NCBI GenBank assembly: GCA_030068145.1
Contig: JAPJBO010000591.1
Location: forward strand, 80,060-144,059
Direction: 5' to 3'
Length of the DNA: 64,000 bases
Source: Diplonema papillatum
Taxonomy: Eukaryota; Euglenozoa; Diplonemea; Diplonemida; Diplonemidae
A program made the translations under genes and the position numbers. The notes under the pieces were generated by a model. It did no database searches. It saw only the letters and a program-made list of their open reading frames with translations, and was not told the origin of the DNA. This document shows, in pieces, positions 35,901-44,469 of the stretch. Positions within the stretch are counted from its first letter, which is position 1. The number at the start of each line of letters is the position of its first letter.

Positions 35901-38900
35901 TTGTAAAGTACGAGCATCAAGGCGCTCGTCTGAAACGCAGGGCACACGCTAAACGGATCAAGTTCTAGCTTTTGTAGCACGGCGCACACGTGTGAACAAG
36001 ACCGTTGTTGCAGAAAAGGGGCACGACAGGAATACTGAGGCAACGCAACGATCTCACTTTCTCCTGGCTCTGTTGTTACAACTTCTCGCTCTTCCTTCGT
36101 GAGCACTTCGAACCGCTTTTCCCAGGTTTTACAACATACTCCCTCCCCTTCAAACGCAAGAACCTGGTCTCTGCAGTCTGATGGGAACCGATCCAGACTG
36201 CCAGCGACCGATCCGTCCACCAGCAACGTGCCATATTCGTGAGCCCACCTCGCTGTAATGCGCCTCACCTCTCGAAACATCGAGGCAATTCCGAGAAACC
36301 TGGCGGGTAGGGGAACTTGGTTTAGGGACTCCGCTGCATTTTGAGTGTACTCATTCATATGGGGCTACGATAACAGGATCCTGTACGGTCGAGCCAACAG
36401 TGGGTCCATTCGGTGGGCTTTCGCCAGGATGGCCAGCACCGCCGTCACATTCCTCGACGGATGCTTCGTCCCGAAAGCTCCCTTCACTACCCGCGACCGC
36501 AGCCCCCTGAGGGCACGTCTGCGTGTACCCCTCGTACGAGCACCCCGCCAGCACGCTTACTGCCAGTCAACCAGCATGTCGTTGCTGGTGTTTTTCAGGA
36601 TGTTGTTGAACATGACTTTGTCCGTTTTTTTGTAAGAAGCACAGAGAGAGGTGGACATTTCCTTGGTAGCTGCTGTTGCCAGCGCCCACAAAATTTGCCT
36701 CCCTATTTTTTAGGTTTTGCCTTCCTTGAACCCCCAAGTTCTTTGTCAAATGAGCTAAACACTTTGCATGACCTGCTTCCGGGAAAAAAGTCCCCAAGTG
36801 CGGTGTTGAGGCCTTTGACACGGTCTGACAAGAACAGAAAGGTGTTAAGCTGGGAACCAAACAGCTCCTGCATGCACTTTGCAAAGTACCGCCCTCAGAT
36901 GCATCTACGGCCGCCGCCGCCATTAGTCCCCTGCCAAGCCTTGGCCGAAGAGGTGCGCCGCCCCAACCTCCACAGCGAACTCAGCTTGCGATGGAGATAG
37001 CGACGACGAAATGGAGGTGGAGATGATCCAGAACGCCGACTGAGCCAATCTAGTGCAGAACAAGAAAGCTGCAGAGAAGCGTGAGAAAAGTGAACGAGAC
37101 GCACCCATCTCGAATGAAACACCGGACCGTTTCCAGGCCCGACAAGGCACTGTAAGCGTTGGTGACGGTTACACCAGCATGCGAGATGTAAGGTCGTCGG
37201 TGATCGCGTACTTGTACAGGGGCGGACGGTCCCTAAAAAAGGAATTCACCAGGCGTTACTTGCGTACCGGAAGATGCAGTCGCCTCATCTGCAAGCAGGC
37301 ATCGTGCCCGTTCCAGATCGACTGTACGGAAACGAAGAACAGGCGTCAGAAGGTTGTTGCAGTGAAAGAGCACAGTGCAACCGTAAAGAGGGCATGTCAC
37401 GGCACGTCAGCAGCGATTGCGAAGGTGAAGCCGACTACCATGCAGGTGTGTACTGACGGAGTCGGGGCGAAAAAGCGCGAGGACGACGGCATCGAAATCA
37501 ACTCGCGACTAGCGCAGCGCGTGAAGCTGATAGTGACTCAACAATCGGTCGAGTCCGCTGCTCTGGAGTTCGGTTAGGTTGCTGCCTGTTTCACAGACAT
37601 GACGACGGCAAACCCTGATATGTTCACTCATGTCCGACGTGCAAAGGGTGACGACGGTCGGGTCTTTTTGACGCCGCTTTCGTGAGCCTTCCTGGCGCCA
37701 AAGCCGCAGTGGAAAAGCGCCTCACTAGGCCGAAGATCTTCTTCGATGGGACCTTCCTGCGCGGGCCCTATTGTGGCACCGTCTTGACGTGCTGCGCAAA
37801 AGATGCCAACAGGCGACTGGTTCCGCTGTGTGTTGGGCTCGTACCGGGTAACGAGGACCTCGCTTCCTGACAGCGCGAGAAACGCCCGGGGAGCCGTCTG
37901 CGTTCAATGCCAGTACCCTCACGCGTCGTTCCAGCGGTCCTTGGAGCAAACTGCTTGCTTGCCAGAAAGATGACTCGAACGGTCAGAATGATTGCCACAT
38001 CAGATACAACTGTCAGGATCTCCCCGACGGCAAACGCCTGTGGTCTCCCTTTGCCTCCTTGTAGGCCCCCACAGACCCAATTAATCATTTTTCTTGTTAC
38101 AATGTAGGTGAATTCTTTGAAATGGTCCCCGCCAACACAAATTGGACGAGAGGCGCAAATATTTGTGGTGTCGTTTTGCGGTTAAAAGACGGACCTAAAC
38201 TCACTTTTGATGGCTTCAATGAACTCAAACAGCTCGACTTAGTCACTTTCCCTGTGGGGGAATTTTTTTGAAAGGGTTCCCCTATACAATTCGATTATAA
38301 TCCACTTTGTTGTAATCCAGTTATAGAATCCGTTTGTCGTTGACCCTATTAAAAAGTGGGGCACTGGGCTGGCTTGTCTGTGCCTTCTGTATCACTGTCC
38401 CCAAGGTTAAAAGGGTTAAATAATTGACTTTCTGCAACAGCAGAAGCTTCATGGTGATGTACTGAGCCACCGCTGGGTGAATCAATCTTTCTCTTCTTTA
38501 GCTCTTCGCTGCTGGAGCTTGAGGGTGCACTGCTTGCAGCACACACCGACACTCTGCTAGCCTCAGCTTCCTTCAGAAGCTTCAATGCCAACTGCAAGGA
38601 CTCCACCGGCAACGGCAATGCTGTGGCCCTTGGTTCCCCTTGGTTAAATATTTTGCTGTACACAGATCGCAAAGCGTCTCCAAAAGCTAGGAGAATGCAG
38701 TGGAGCTTGTCCTTGCCCCCGTGGTGCAGCTTCCACTGAGCTACATGAAGTTCTTGTTGTTTTGATGATTCTCTTGAGGTGGCCTCAAGTGCCTTCTCCT
38801 TCTGTGTGCCAGCAAGATCGCGTCCTCTTTCCGAGTTTTGTTCGACTTCTACAACTATAGTATAAGATTCCCCTATCCCCCCCCCCCCCCCCCAGGCGAA

Positions 38901-40220
38901 GGTGAGCGCATACCCATTCCAAGCACGTTCTTGCAATCCCCCCCAGGCGGTTGGTTACGAGCCACAACACAAACCAGAACCCCCTTTTTTTAATCTGACG
39001 AAGGAAGGATGTGATATACATTGCAACCAGAAAGTTGTGATACCACTGGAGCAGGACCGAAAGTCCCCGTCCAAAGGACCCACTGAAGAGCTCTAACTTT
39101 GGATTGGTATGCGTTCAAGAGCGAAACCAGAGACAAAGAACGAGGTGCACACAACACCGCGGCGAAAAAAGAATAAAGAGGAATAGTCCCTCAAGGTTCC
39201 AGACTTTACCTGCGGAGTCTTACACTCCCTGCGACCTTTTTCCCTTTCCCCTATTTTATTTTACAGTTTCTTCGACGAAGACTTGATGCTAGCATCAAAC
39301 ATGCATGCGAGGCAGTGTTCTGCCTAAGCATTAAACTAAGATTTTTCCCCCAGTTATCCGCGGTTAACCAACCAGCCGGAGGCTTCGATACCACCGATTT
39401 TCTGTACACCTCGAATGACATCGAAAGCACACACACCCCCGCACAGGCGCAAACCGTCTTGCTTTCGAACCTGCCCATAAAGGAGCAGACGCAGCTGATG
39501 GCCGACACCGACATCTTCCTCTGCAACGAGGGCACGCTGGGCACCGCGTTTTTCCTGATGCCGCCGGGCAGCGTGTGGTACAGCGTGATGAACGTCTTCA
39601 GAAGGGACGTGCACTACGACTTGTACCGCCCGTACTCCCAGCGCCACCTGTTCTGGAACACGGGGGGCAACATAGACTGGTTCGCGCCGGCCATTCCTTG
39701 GGTGAAGGCGGTGCACTACGACCGGTACCTTATGGCCGACGTCACGAAGGACGCGACGACAGCCAACTTCCGGAACTACCTCCCGAACTGGAGCGTTTCC
39801 CTCAACAAGACGCGGTTTTTGAAGCCTTTCGCGGCCGCAATCCGGTTTCTAGACGCCGGTGCGACCCGAACGGACTCCGACAACCACAGCGTCATGGGCC
39901 GGTTGTGCGGGAGGATAATGCGGGCGCTGCCTCACGTGCGCCCGCTCTTTACGTCCGTCAAGTGCGCGTACGGAATGTCGTGGCTGTGCGAGTATCTGGT
40001 CAACGGCCACTCCAGCCTCAGGGACACGCACCCGAAGTGGAAGCGGGGGTGCGGGCACCTGCCGTCGCTGCAGGAGCTCGGCATCGAAGACGAACGCGAC
40101 GCGTGGTTGGCGGAAGAAGGCATCGACGAAGAGCCGCGGGCGATCGCATGCCCAAAGCCTCCTTTGCTGCCTCATCCGTGCACCGTGCGTCACCCGTGCT
40201 GCGCAGACGGGAAGACGTAA
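29957..40220 (+). CDS. GT61-family (DUF563) glycosyltransferase, two exons
   Basis: Exon 1 is 29957-31198 and exon 2 is 39354-40220, with GT..AG ends and phase 0 on both sides, giving ~702 residues. Residues ~9-31 form a single hydrophobic segment after MRPRKSR, typical of a type II Golgi membrane anchor, followed by a Gly/Ala-rich stem. The GT61 signature region lies at ~228-260 (APWNYAHTLLNDLFPLFWGL). Exon 2 adds a segment with DIFLCNEGTLGTAFFLMPPG at ~465-484, the conserved end of the catalytic domain. The product probably transfers a sugar (xylose, arabinose or GlcNAc in characterised relatives) to glycans in the secretory pathway; the substrate cannot be read from sequence. The 8.2-kb intron is full of repeats and remnants. 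The TAA stop overlaps a donor-like GTAAGC, so a further exon is conceivable. Confidence 0.85.
31209..31500 (+). repeat. Intronic ~290-bp segment, duplicated at 33708-33985
   Basis: Begins TTCTTGAAAGTTGAAAGTAT right after the exon 1 donor and includes GTGTCACGGGATAAGCCGG. The second copy at 33708-33985 has small indels. The exon duplication described next follows the first copy. Confidence 0.88.
31508..31968 (+). pseudogene. Duplicated 3' part of GT61 exon 1
   Basis: Copies the end of exon 1 from VDIRLVVLSALYDQ to the final ERTALK, including the same GTAGTC donor. Small indels (near 31555 and ~31680) break the frame between halves, and one deletion removes several residues around the WAAVTES region. 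It lies inside the GT61 intron. It is a duplication remnant; it might still be spliced as a cryptic exon. Confidence 0.85.
32020..32660 (+). repeat. 40-bp minisatellite, 16 near-identical units
   Basis: Unit GATGTTGACTCGGAAGTCAT followed by GCCATTGGTACTGCTTGAGC. Units appear identical across the array, implying recent expansion or homogenisation. There is no spacer variation, so it is not a CRISPR array. It lies within the GT61 intron. Confidence 0.97.
32790..33470 (-). pseudogene. Antisense coding remnant (acidic, unknown protein)
   Basis: On the minus strand, protein-like segments occur in changing frames: EETGVYLIEEDHDEKGEYIR, then YVEVSSQMAFAAILDHPSEY, then an acidic stretch (EEEAAEDSDDDTDD) and a hydrophobic-containing end (MFGITLNWYAVFFAIVAIS). 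Stops and frameshifts separate them. Composition is gene-like (GC-rich codons), unlike the surrounding intron. I do not recognise the family. It could also be a live gene with unrecognised short introns. Confidence 0.4.
33990..35640. other. Intron DNA without supported gene
   Basis: Holds a G-run near 34706-34719, a T-tract near 35470-35496 and short frames on both strands. Nothing recognised. Confidence 0.45.
35648..36358 (-). pseudogene. Mutator-like (MULE) transposase C-terminal part
   Basis: A 236-codon minus-strand frame ending at a stop. Residues ~115-145 (QYSCRAPFLQQRSCSHVCAV) match a SWIM zinc finger (CxCx(n)CxH) with the first Cys apparently replaced. A CCHC knuckle follows at ~205-221 (CRRCGALGHRMLSKVQC). 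This pairing is usual at the C-terminus of MULE/FAR1-type transposases. The catalytic core is missing upstream on this strand, so it is a fragment. It lies in the GT61 intron. Confidence 0.85.
37053..37870 (+). pseudogene. Mutator-like (MULE) transposase N-terminal part
   Basis: The 37053 frame has a FAR1/WRKY-GCM1-like DNA-binding segment (RLICKQASCPFQIDC, then VVAVKEHSATVKRACHG). The catalytic domain begins in another frame at ~37700 with IFFDGTFLRGPYCGTVLTCC and DANRRLVPLCVGLVPGNED, which contains the first catalytic Asp. An in-frame TAG (37575), a TGA near 37683 and a frameshift interrupt it. It is on the strand opposite to the C-terminal fragment at 35.6 kb, so the two are either separate insertions or one inverted element. 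Confidence 0.83.
38349..38936 (-). CDS. ORF of unknown function, open at its 5' end
   Basis: About 195 codons on the minus strand ending in SDTEGTDKPAQCPTF. The beginning overlaps a family C repeat and a G-run, and there is no ATG start, so only the middle to C-terminus could be real. Visible: a Gln/Lys/His-rich middle, a helix-forming LQLALKLLKEAE stretch, a Ser-rich segment and a basic ELKKRKID motif that could be a nuclear localisation signal. No family recognised. It may be transposon-derived or a chance frame. Confidence 0.25.
   Translation of the reverse strand: MQERAWNGYALTFAWGGGGGIGESYTIVVEVEQNSERGRDLAGTQKEKALEATSRESSKQQELHVAQWKLHHGGKDKLHCILLAFGDALRSVYSKIFNQGEPRATALPLPVESLQLALKLLKEAEASRVSVCAASSAPSSSSSEELKKRKIDSPSGGSVHHHEASAVAESQLFNPFNLGDSDTEGTDKPAQCPTF
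39326..39353 (+). other. Intron 3' end with 15-mer shared by a second gene
   Basis: AAGCATTAAACTAAG at 39326-39340 precedes the GT61 exon 2 acceptor by 13 nt. The identical 15-mer at 53625-53639 precedes the SET exon 3 acceptor by 23 nt. The ACTAAG end could act as a branch-point region; a common repeat origin is the alternative. Confidence 0.6.
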
Positions 40221-40511
40221 GCTGTTTTGGGGCTTCGTCGGTTCGTTCCTTTGAACTTGGACTTGCAGAAATGCGCCTTCCAATCTTGGTCCCACTGTCC
40301 TGACCCGCGTCATGTGTCAGCGCTGGTTAACATTTCGTGCGGCGATCGCCCGCAAGCCTCCTTTGCTGCCGCACCCGTGCACCGTGCGCCATCCGTGCTG
40401 CGCAAACTGGAATGCGACATAGCGCGCAGAAATGCACACTTTCCCATTGTGTGCCGCCGTCATCCTGGCCCACGCACTGTAGTCATCGAAGCGCTGGTGA
40501 ACACTTTGTGA
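40140..40511 (+). repeat. Tandem duplication of the GT61 3' end
   Basis: 40140-40330 and ~40337-40511 share GCCTCCTTTGCTGCC, CCCGTGCACCGTGCG and the CGCTGGT(T/G)AACA end. The second copy follows the GT61 stop and is not in a sustained frame with it. 40512-42150 holds a family G copy (40703-40753) and otherwise no recognised gene. Confidence 0.8.
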
Positions 40512-41604
40512 AGGACCCAGCAGGTCTATGATGCTCCTGAATGTCCTAGGCTGCACGCGCAGCGCACACATTAAACGAGTTTGAGAGCCTTCCGGTTATC
40601 TTATCTTGACTACGACCGGGCAAGAAACAGTCGATTCGCGGCCATTTTCGGTGTTGTAAGCAACATTGAGCGCATCGTCTCGCCTCACCAGATGTTGTAA
40701 ACTTGTTGCATTAGTGTGATTGTCAGGCCTTCGACTACCCTGAGCAACGCACTATGCACACTCCGTGTCTACGTCACACCAGATAGACACCCCTACCAAG
40801 AACGGATGGCAACCGACGGAATCAGTGCAAGTTGCTGGCTTGCGCTTACGGCATTCAGCATTTAAGAAGACAAAATTGCAAATCATCACGGCGCAAATTT
40901 CCCCCAACGGTTTCTCATCCTAGATATCTGGAAGTTTCCGCACGGGACTCGCCTGTGTACCTTCCTCGGACTCCACGAGGAAGGCCGCGAGAAGAACCGC
41001 GCGGCGCGTTGCCGTACACCGATCATATTCATGGCTGACTGTCCGATCGAAAATTAAGGGGACCGGATAACTCGCGCAGGGCCCAGGGTTTGGGTCGGTC
41101 AGTGTTCGGAACCGGGGTTTTATGGTACGGGCTAGAAAGGTGGCGGTCTCTTTGCTTGACGGCAAACAACCGGGAACGGAGCTTCAAAGCAGAAAATCCT
41201 GATTTAACCCCATGCCCGGGCCACCTCCGAGCACACAAGTGCAAACGGGAAATCTTAACGGTTTTTTTTTTTTGCTTTGCTGTCCTGCGCTATCGCGTGA
41301 AATCCCAGTATACCCCCGGACGGTACCGGGCGAAACCCGCGTCTCCAACCTAGCTAGCCGTAGACGCTTGTGTATTTTTCCCGCCGGATGCGCGGCCACC
41401 ACGTCTTGCCTCGGCCCCTTTTTGTTGCTAATATCCAGAATCTCCGCGAGCACCGGTGTACCGGGGAAAGCCTTTACGGCTTCACGGTCGCTAGGTCAAC
41501 TCTCCGACGATGCGACAGAACAGTAAGACGTGGACATGGCGGCCCTCGATAAATTCATCAGAGAGGGGAGGCGAGAGCTTCGAGGTCGGCCAAAAGGGCA
41601 CGCA

Positions 41605-41880
41605 CTCAAGCAAGCTCATCAGTGGCAGCTTTGCGGCACCGTCAGTACAACCCCCCCGTGTGAGGCGTTTCAAGGGTCAACCCTTCCTTCAAAAAGCAAT
41701 CCACAAATAACGCTAAAAAGAGACGACTGCATCATCCGGGGCCTGTGGACATGGTCAACAGGGTCGTCGTCACCACTTCAGATCTCTGCATCCGGGTTGC
41801 GGAATGTTCACGCATTCCCTTTCGGCAATCCCCGCACGTCCGAGCAAGCTCGTCAGTGGCAGCTTCGAGGCGGGCAATTG
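41605..41880 (+). repeat. Dispersed repeat, inverted copy at 51310-51530
   Basis: Shared stretches include GACGACTGCATCATCCGGGG, CATCCGGGTTGCGGAATGTT and GAGCAAGCTCGTCAGTGGCA. A peptide read across both copies (CIRVAECS.IPFRQS) suggests old transposon coding sequence, family unknown. Confidence 0.8.
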
Positions 41881-42149
41881 CACCTTGCCTTAGGACCGAC
41901 TGACGCCCGTGTCCAATTGCTGTTGGCACGGAAACCCTTCTCCACTTCGGCCTTCAGTGTTCTCCGTTGAATATTCGCTCCTGCAACCACGATCTACTGG
42001 TTTTGCGAGTTGTACGCACAAGTGACGGGAGCCTTACGTGTTCGGCGAATGAAGATATTATCAGCATTCAGTGATGGAGGCACATGCAGAGCAACAACCA
42101 CCTGCTACTACTGATGAGCATGTTCGTTAGGCTAGTCCGCCCAGACACG

Positions 42150-42715
42150 CACCCAGCGTTCTCTTTCGAGTTTACCACGAAAGAATCTACCCCAAACGAC
42201 TTCAAATAAAAATCTATAACTCTAAAAACTCCGCCCTTTAGGGATCAACCGTCTTCGGGTGGGCTAGTCTGACACACCCTGCTGTCCGCTGGGGGGAACC
42301 AAACACGCTGCCAGCGTTCTCTTTCGAGTTTACAGTTCGTCACGAAAAAAGCTACCCCAAATGACTTCCACCGGTAAATAAAACCTGTCTTCGGGTGGCT
42401 GCTGTTCGCTGGGGGGGAACCAAACACGCTGCCAGCGTTCTCTTTCGAGTTTACAGTTCACGAAAAAAGCTACCCCAAATGACTTCCACCAGTATAAAAC
42501 CTCCGCTCTTTAGGGATCAACCGCCTTCGGGGGGGTAGTCTGACCCACCCTTCTGTTCGCTGGGGGGAACCAAACACGCTGCCAGCGTTCTCTTTCTAGG
42601 TTACAGCTACGAAAAAAAAGCTACCCCAAATGACTTCCACCGGTAAATAAAACCCCCGCCCTTTAGGGATCAACCGTCTTCGGGTGGGGGCTCTGCTGTC
42701 CGCTGGGGGGATCCA
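42150..42715 (+). repeat. Family E tandem array, ~4 units of ~125 bp
   Basis: Units contain CTGCCAGCGTTCTCTTTCGA, AAAGCTACCCCAAATGACTT, CCACCGGTA and CCGTCTTCGGGTGG, and differ by small indels. It abuts the orphan exon at 42.75 kb. Confidence 0.85.
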
Positions 42716-42748
42716 CCAGCCCCCCCTCCCTTCCCGCGCCGCCGCGAA

Positions 42749-43080
42749 ATGAAGCTCCGGCTGCCGCCCTCCCATTTGGATCCGCCCGAGCTCCAGCAGC
42801 GCAAAGAGCGGCTGCTGGTGGCGGCAGGACTCGGCAGCACGGAGTGGACGGCCGCCGCCGACGTTCCCCGCGAAGCCGTGTCGAGGGCGCGGGTGCTGTG
42901 CATGGACGAACTTGAGCTGTACCGCTGGAACCCGTTCGTGGCGAAGGAGGGCCGGTCGTCCCTTGCTGTCGGTTTCGTCAGCCACTGGAACGAGCTGAAG
43001 ATGGTTCGCATGCTGAAGAACACACTCGAACGAGCAACCGACGACGCAGCCGTGAAGGGCCCAGTGGCAAGCTGGCTCCA
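42749..43080 (+). pseudogene. Orphan exon: Rubisco-LSMT-type substrate-binding domain
   Basis: Reads MKLRLPPSHLDPPELQQRKE, then LLVAAGLG, a middle RARVLCMDELELYRW and SHWNELKMVRMLKNTLE. This order (Lys-rich start, GL turn, R-L-rich helix, NE motif) matches the C-terminal substrate-binding domain of SETD6/LSMT-type methyltransferases. The complete SET gene downstream has its own version of this domain, so this piece is a paralogue fragment rather than part of that gene. I found no matching SET exons upstream. The 3' boundary is uncertain: the frame stays open to 43156. An upstream acceptor (ACCAG at ~42718) is possible. Confidence 0.55.
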
Positions 43081-43489
43081 GGTCTTGTGCCTTTTTATTA
43101 GCTGCATGCAATTCACGCGGAAACTAGTAGGCCTACCTTCTGATCGTGATCACTGACCACCTGCAGCCACGTCCAAAATCCGAGTTCATTCGTTGGTCGT
43201 CTCTGATCCTTGGATCGTAAAACGTTATTCCTTTGCTCTTTGCTCTCGATCACTGCCCCGGGGGGCAGTTGCATCTTCAGGCGTAAATATGCGATGCTAA
43301 TCGGCGAAACAGTTGAAGTTCACCACACAAGGACAAGAAGGAGGGCGACGAGTGATTCGTGCCACTTCCCGGTCCGAGCGAGTCTCGGAACAGGACTCAA
43401 AACTTTGACCCAGGTCGCGACTGCCGACCATGACGGGTGCTTGCACCAGGAGTTTGGAGCAGCTCAAGCTCATTGCACAGAGAGAGCTT

Positions 43490-43990
43490 GCCACATCCTC
43501 GGGTGAGATGTGCCGCCTGTGTAAAGGCACTCAGCTGTTGTTAACTGCACGGGGCCAGTCCCATGCAGTTAACAGCGAGATGAAACAAAAGTCTTGAGCC
43601 GAGTGCCGGGAGCTGACAACCACCCACGCTCTATCCATCCCCCGAAAGATCGCGAGAGGAGTCACAGGACCCAAAGCAGCATGACGAAAACTGACGACTG
43701 GTCAGCCGATACCCACTTAAAGCCCTGAACTCAAACACACACACCCTGTGACAGGATGTGCCGCGTGTGTAAAGACACTCAGCTGTTGCACGGGACCAGG
43801 AACCCCGTGCAGTTAACACCGCGAGATGAAAACAAAAGTCTTGAGCCGAGTGCCGGATGGAGCTGACAACCACCCACGCTCTATCCATCCCCCCGAAAGA
43901 TCGCGAGAGGAGTCATAGGACCCAAAGCAGCGTGACGAAAACTGACGACTGGTCAGCCGATACCTAATTAAAGCCCTGAACTCAAACACA
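43490..43990 (+). repeat. Tandem duplication, two ~245-bp units
   Basis: Units start at GATGTGCCGC(C/G)TGTGTAAAG (43507 and 43757) and share ACTGACGACTGGTCAGCCGA. The same GACAGGATGTGCCG string recurs immediately before SET exon 1 at 44464. Confidence 0.88.
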
Positions 43991-44037
43991 CACATTGCAT
44001 ATGTAAAGCGACAGCAAGAGTAGTGGTATTTCATTGT

Positions 44038-44129
44038 TGCGGCCTCCCACCTATTCTACACCTCTCGTGTCACTGCACAAAGTCAGACTAGAGTCAAACT
44101 CAACAGGTTCTTCTTTCCCCGCTGACAGG
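44038..44129 (+). repeat. Dispersed ~90-bp repeat (second copy of 5101-5191)
   Basis: Almost identical to the 5.1-kb copy across its length. Confidence 0.8.
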
Positions 44130-44284
44130 TTCAAGTCCGTTCCCTTGACTGCTGTTTCGCCAGATAGTAGGTAGGGACAGAAGGAATCTCATTGGTCCAT
44201 TCATGCGCGTCTTTAGTTAGAAGACGAGACATTTGGCTACCTTCAGAGAGTCATAGTTACTCCCGTCGTTTACCCGCGCTTGAC

Positions 44285-44455
<171 letters not shown>

Positions 44456-44469
44456 ACCACTGTGACAGG

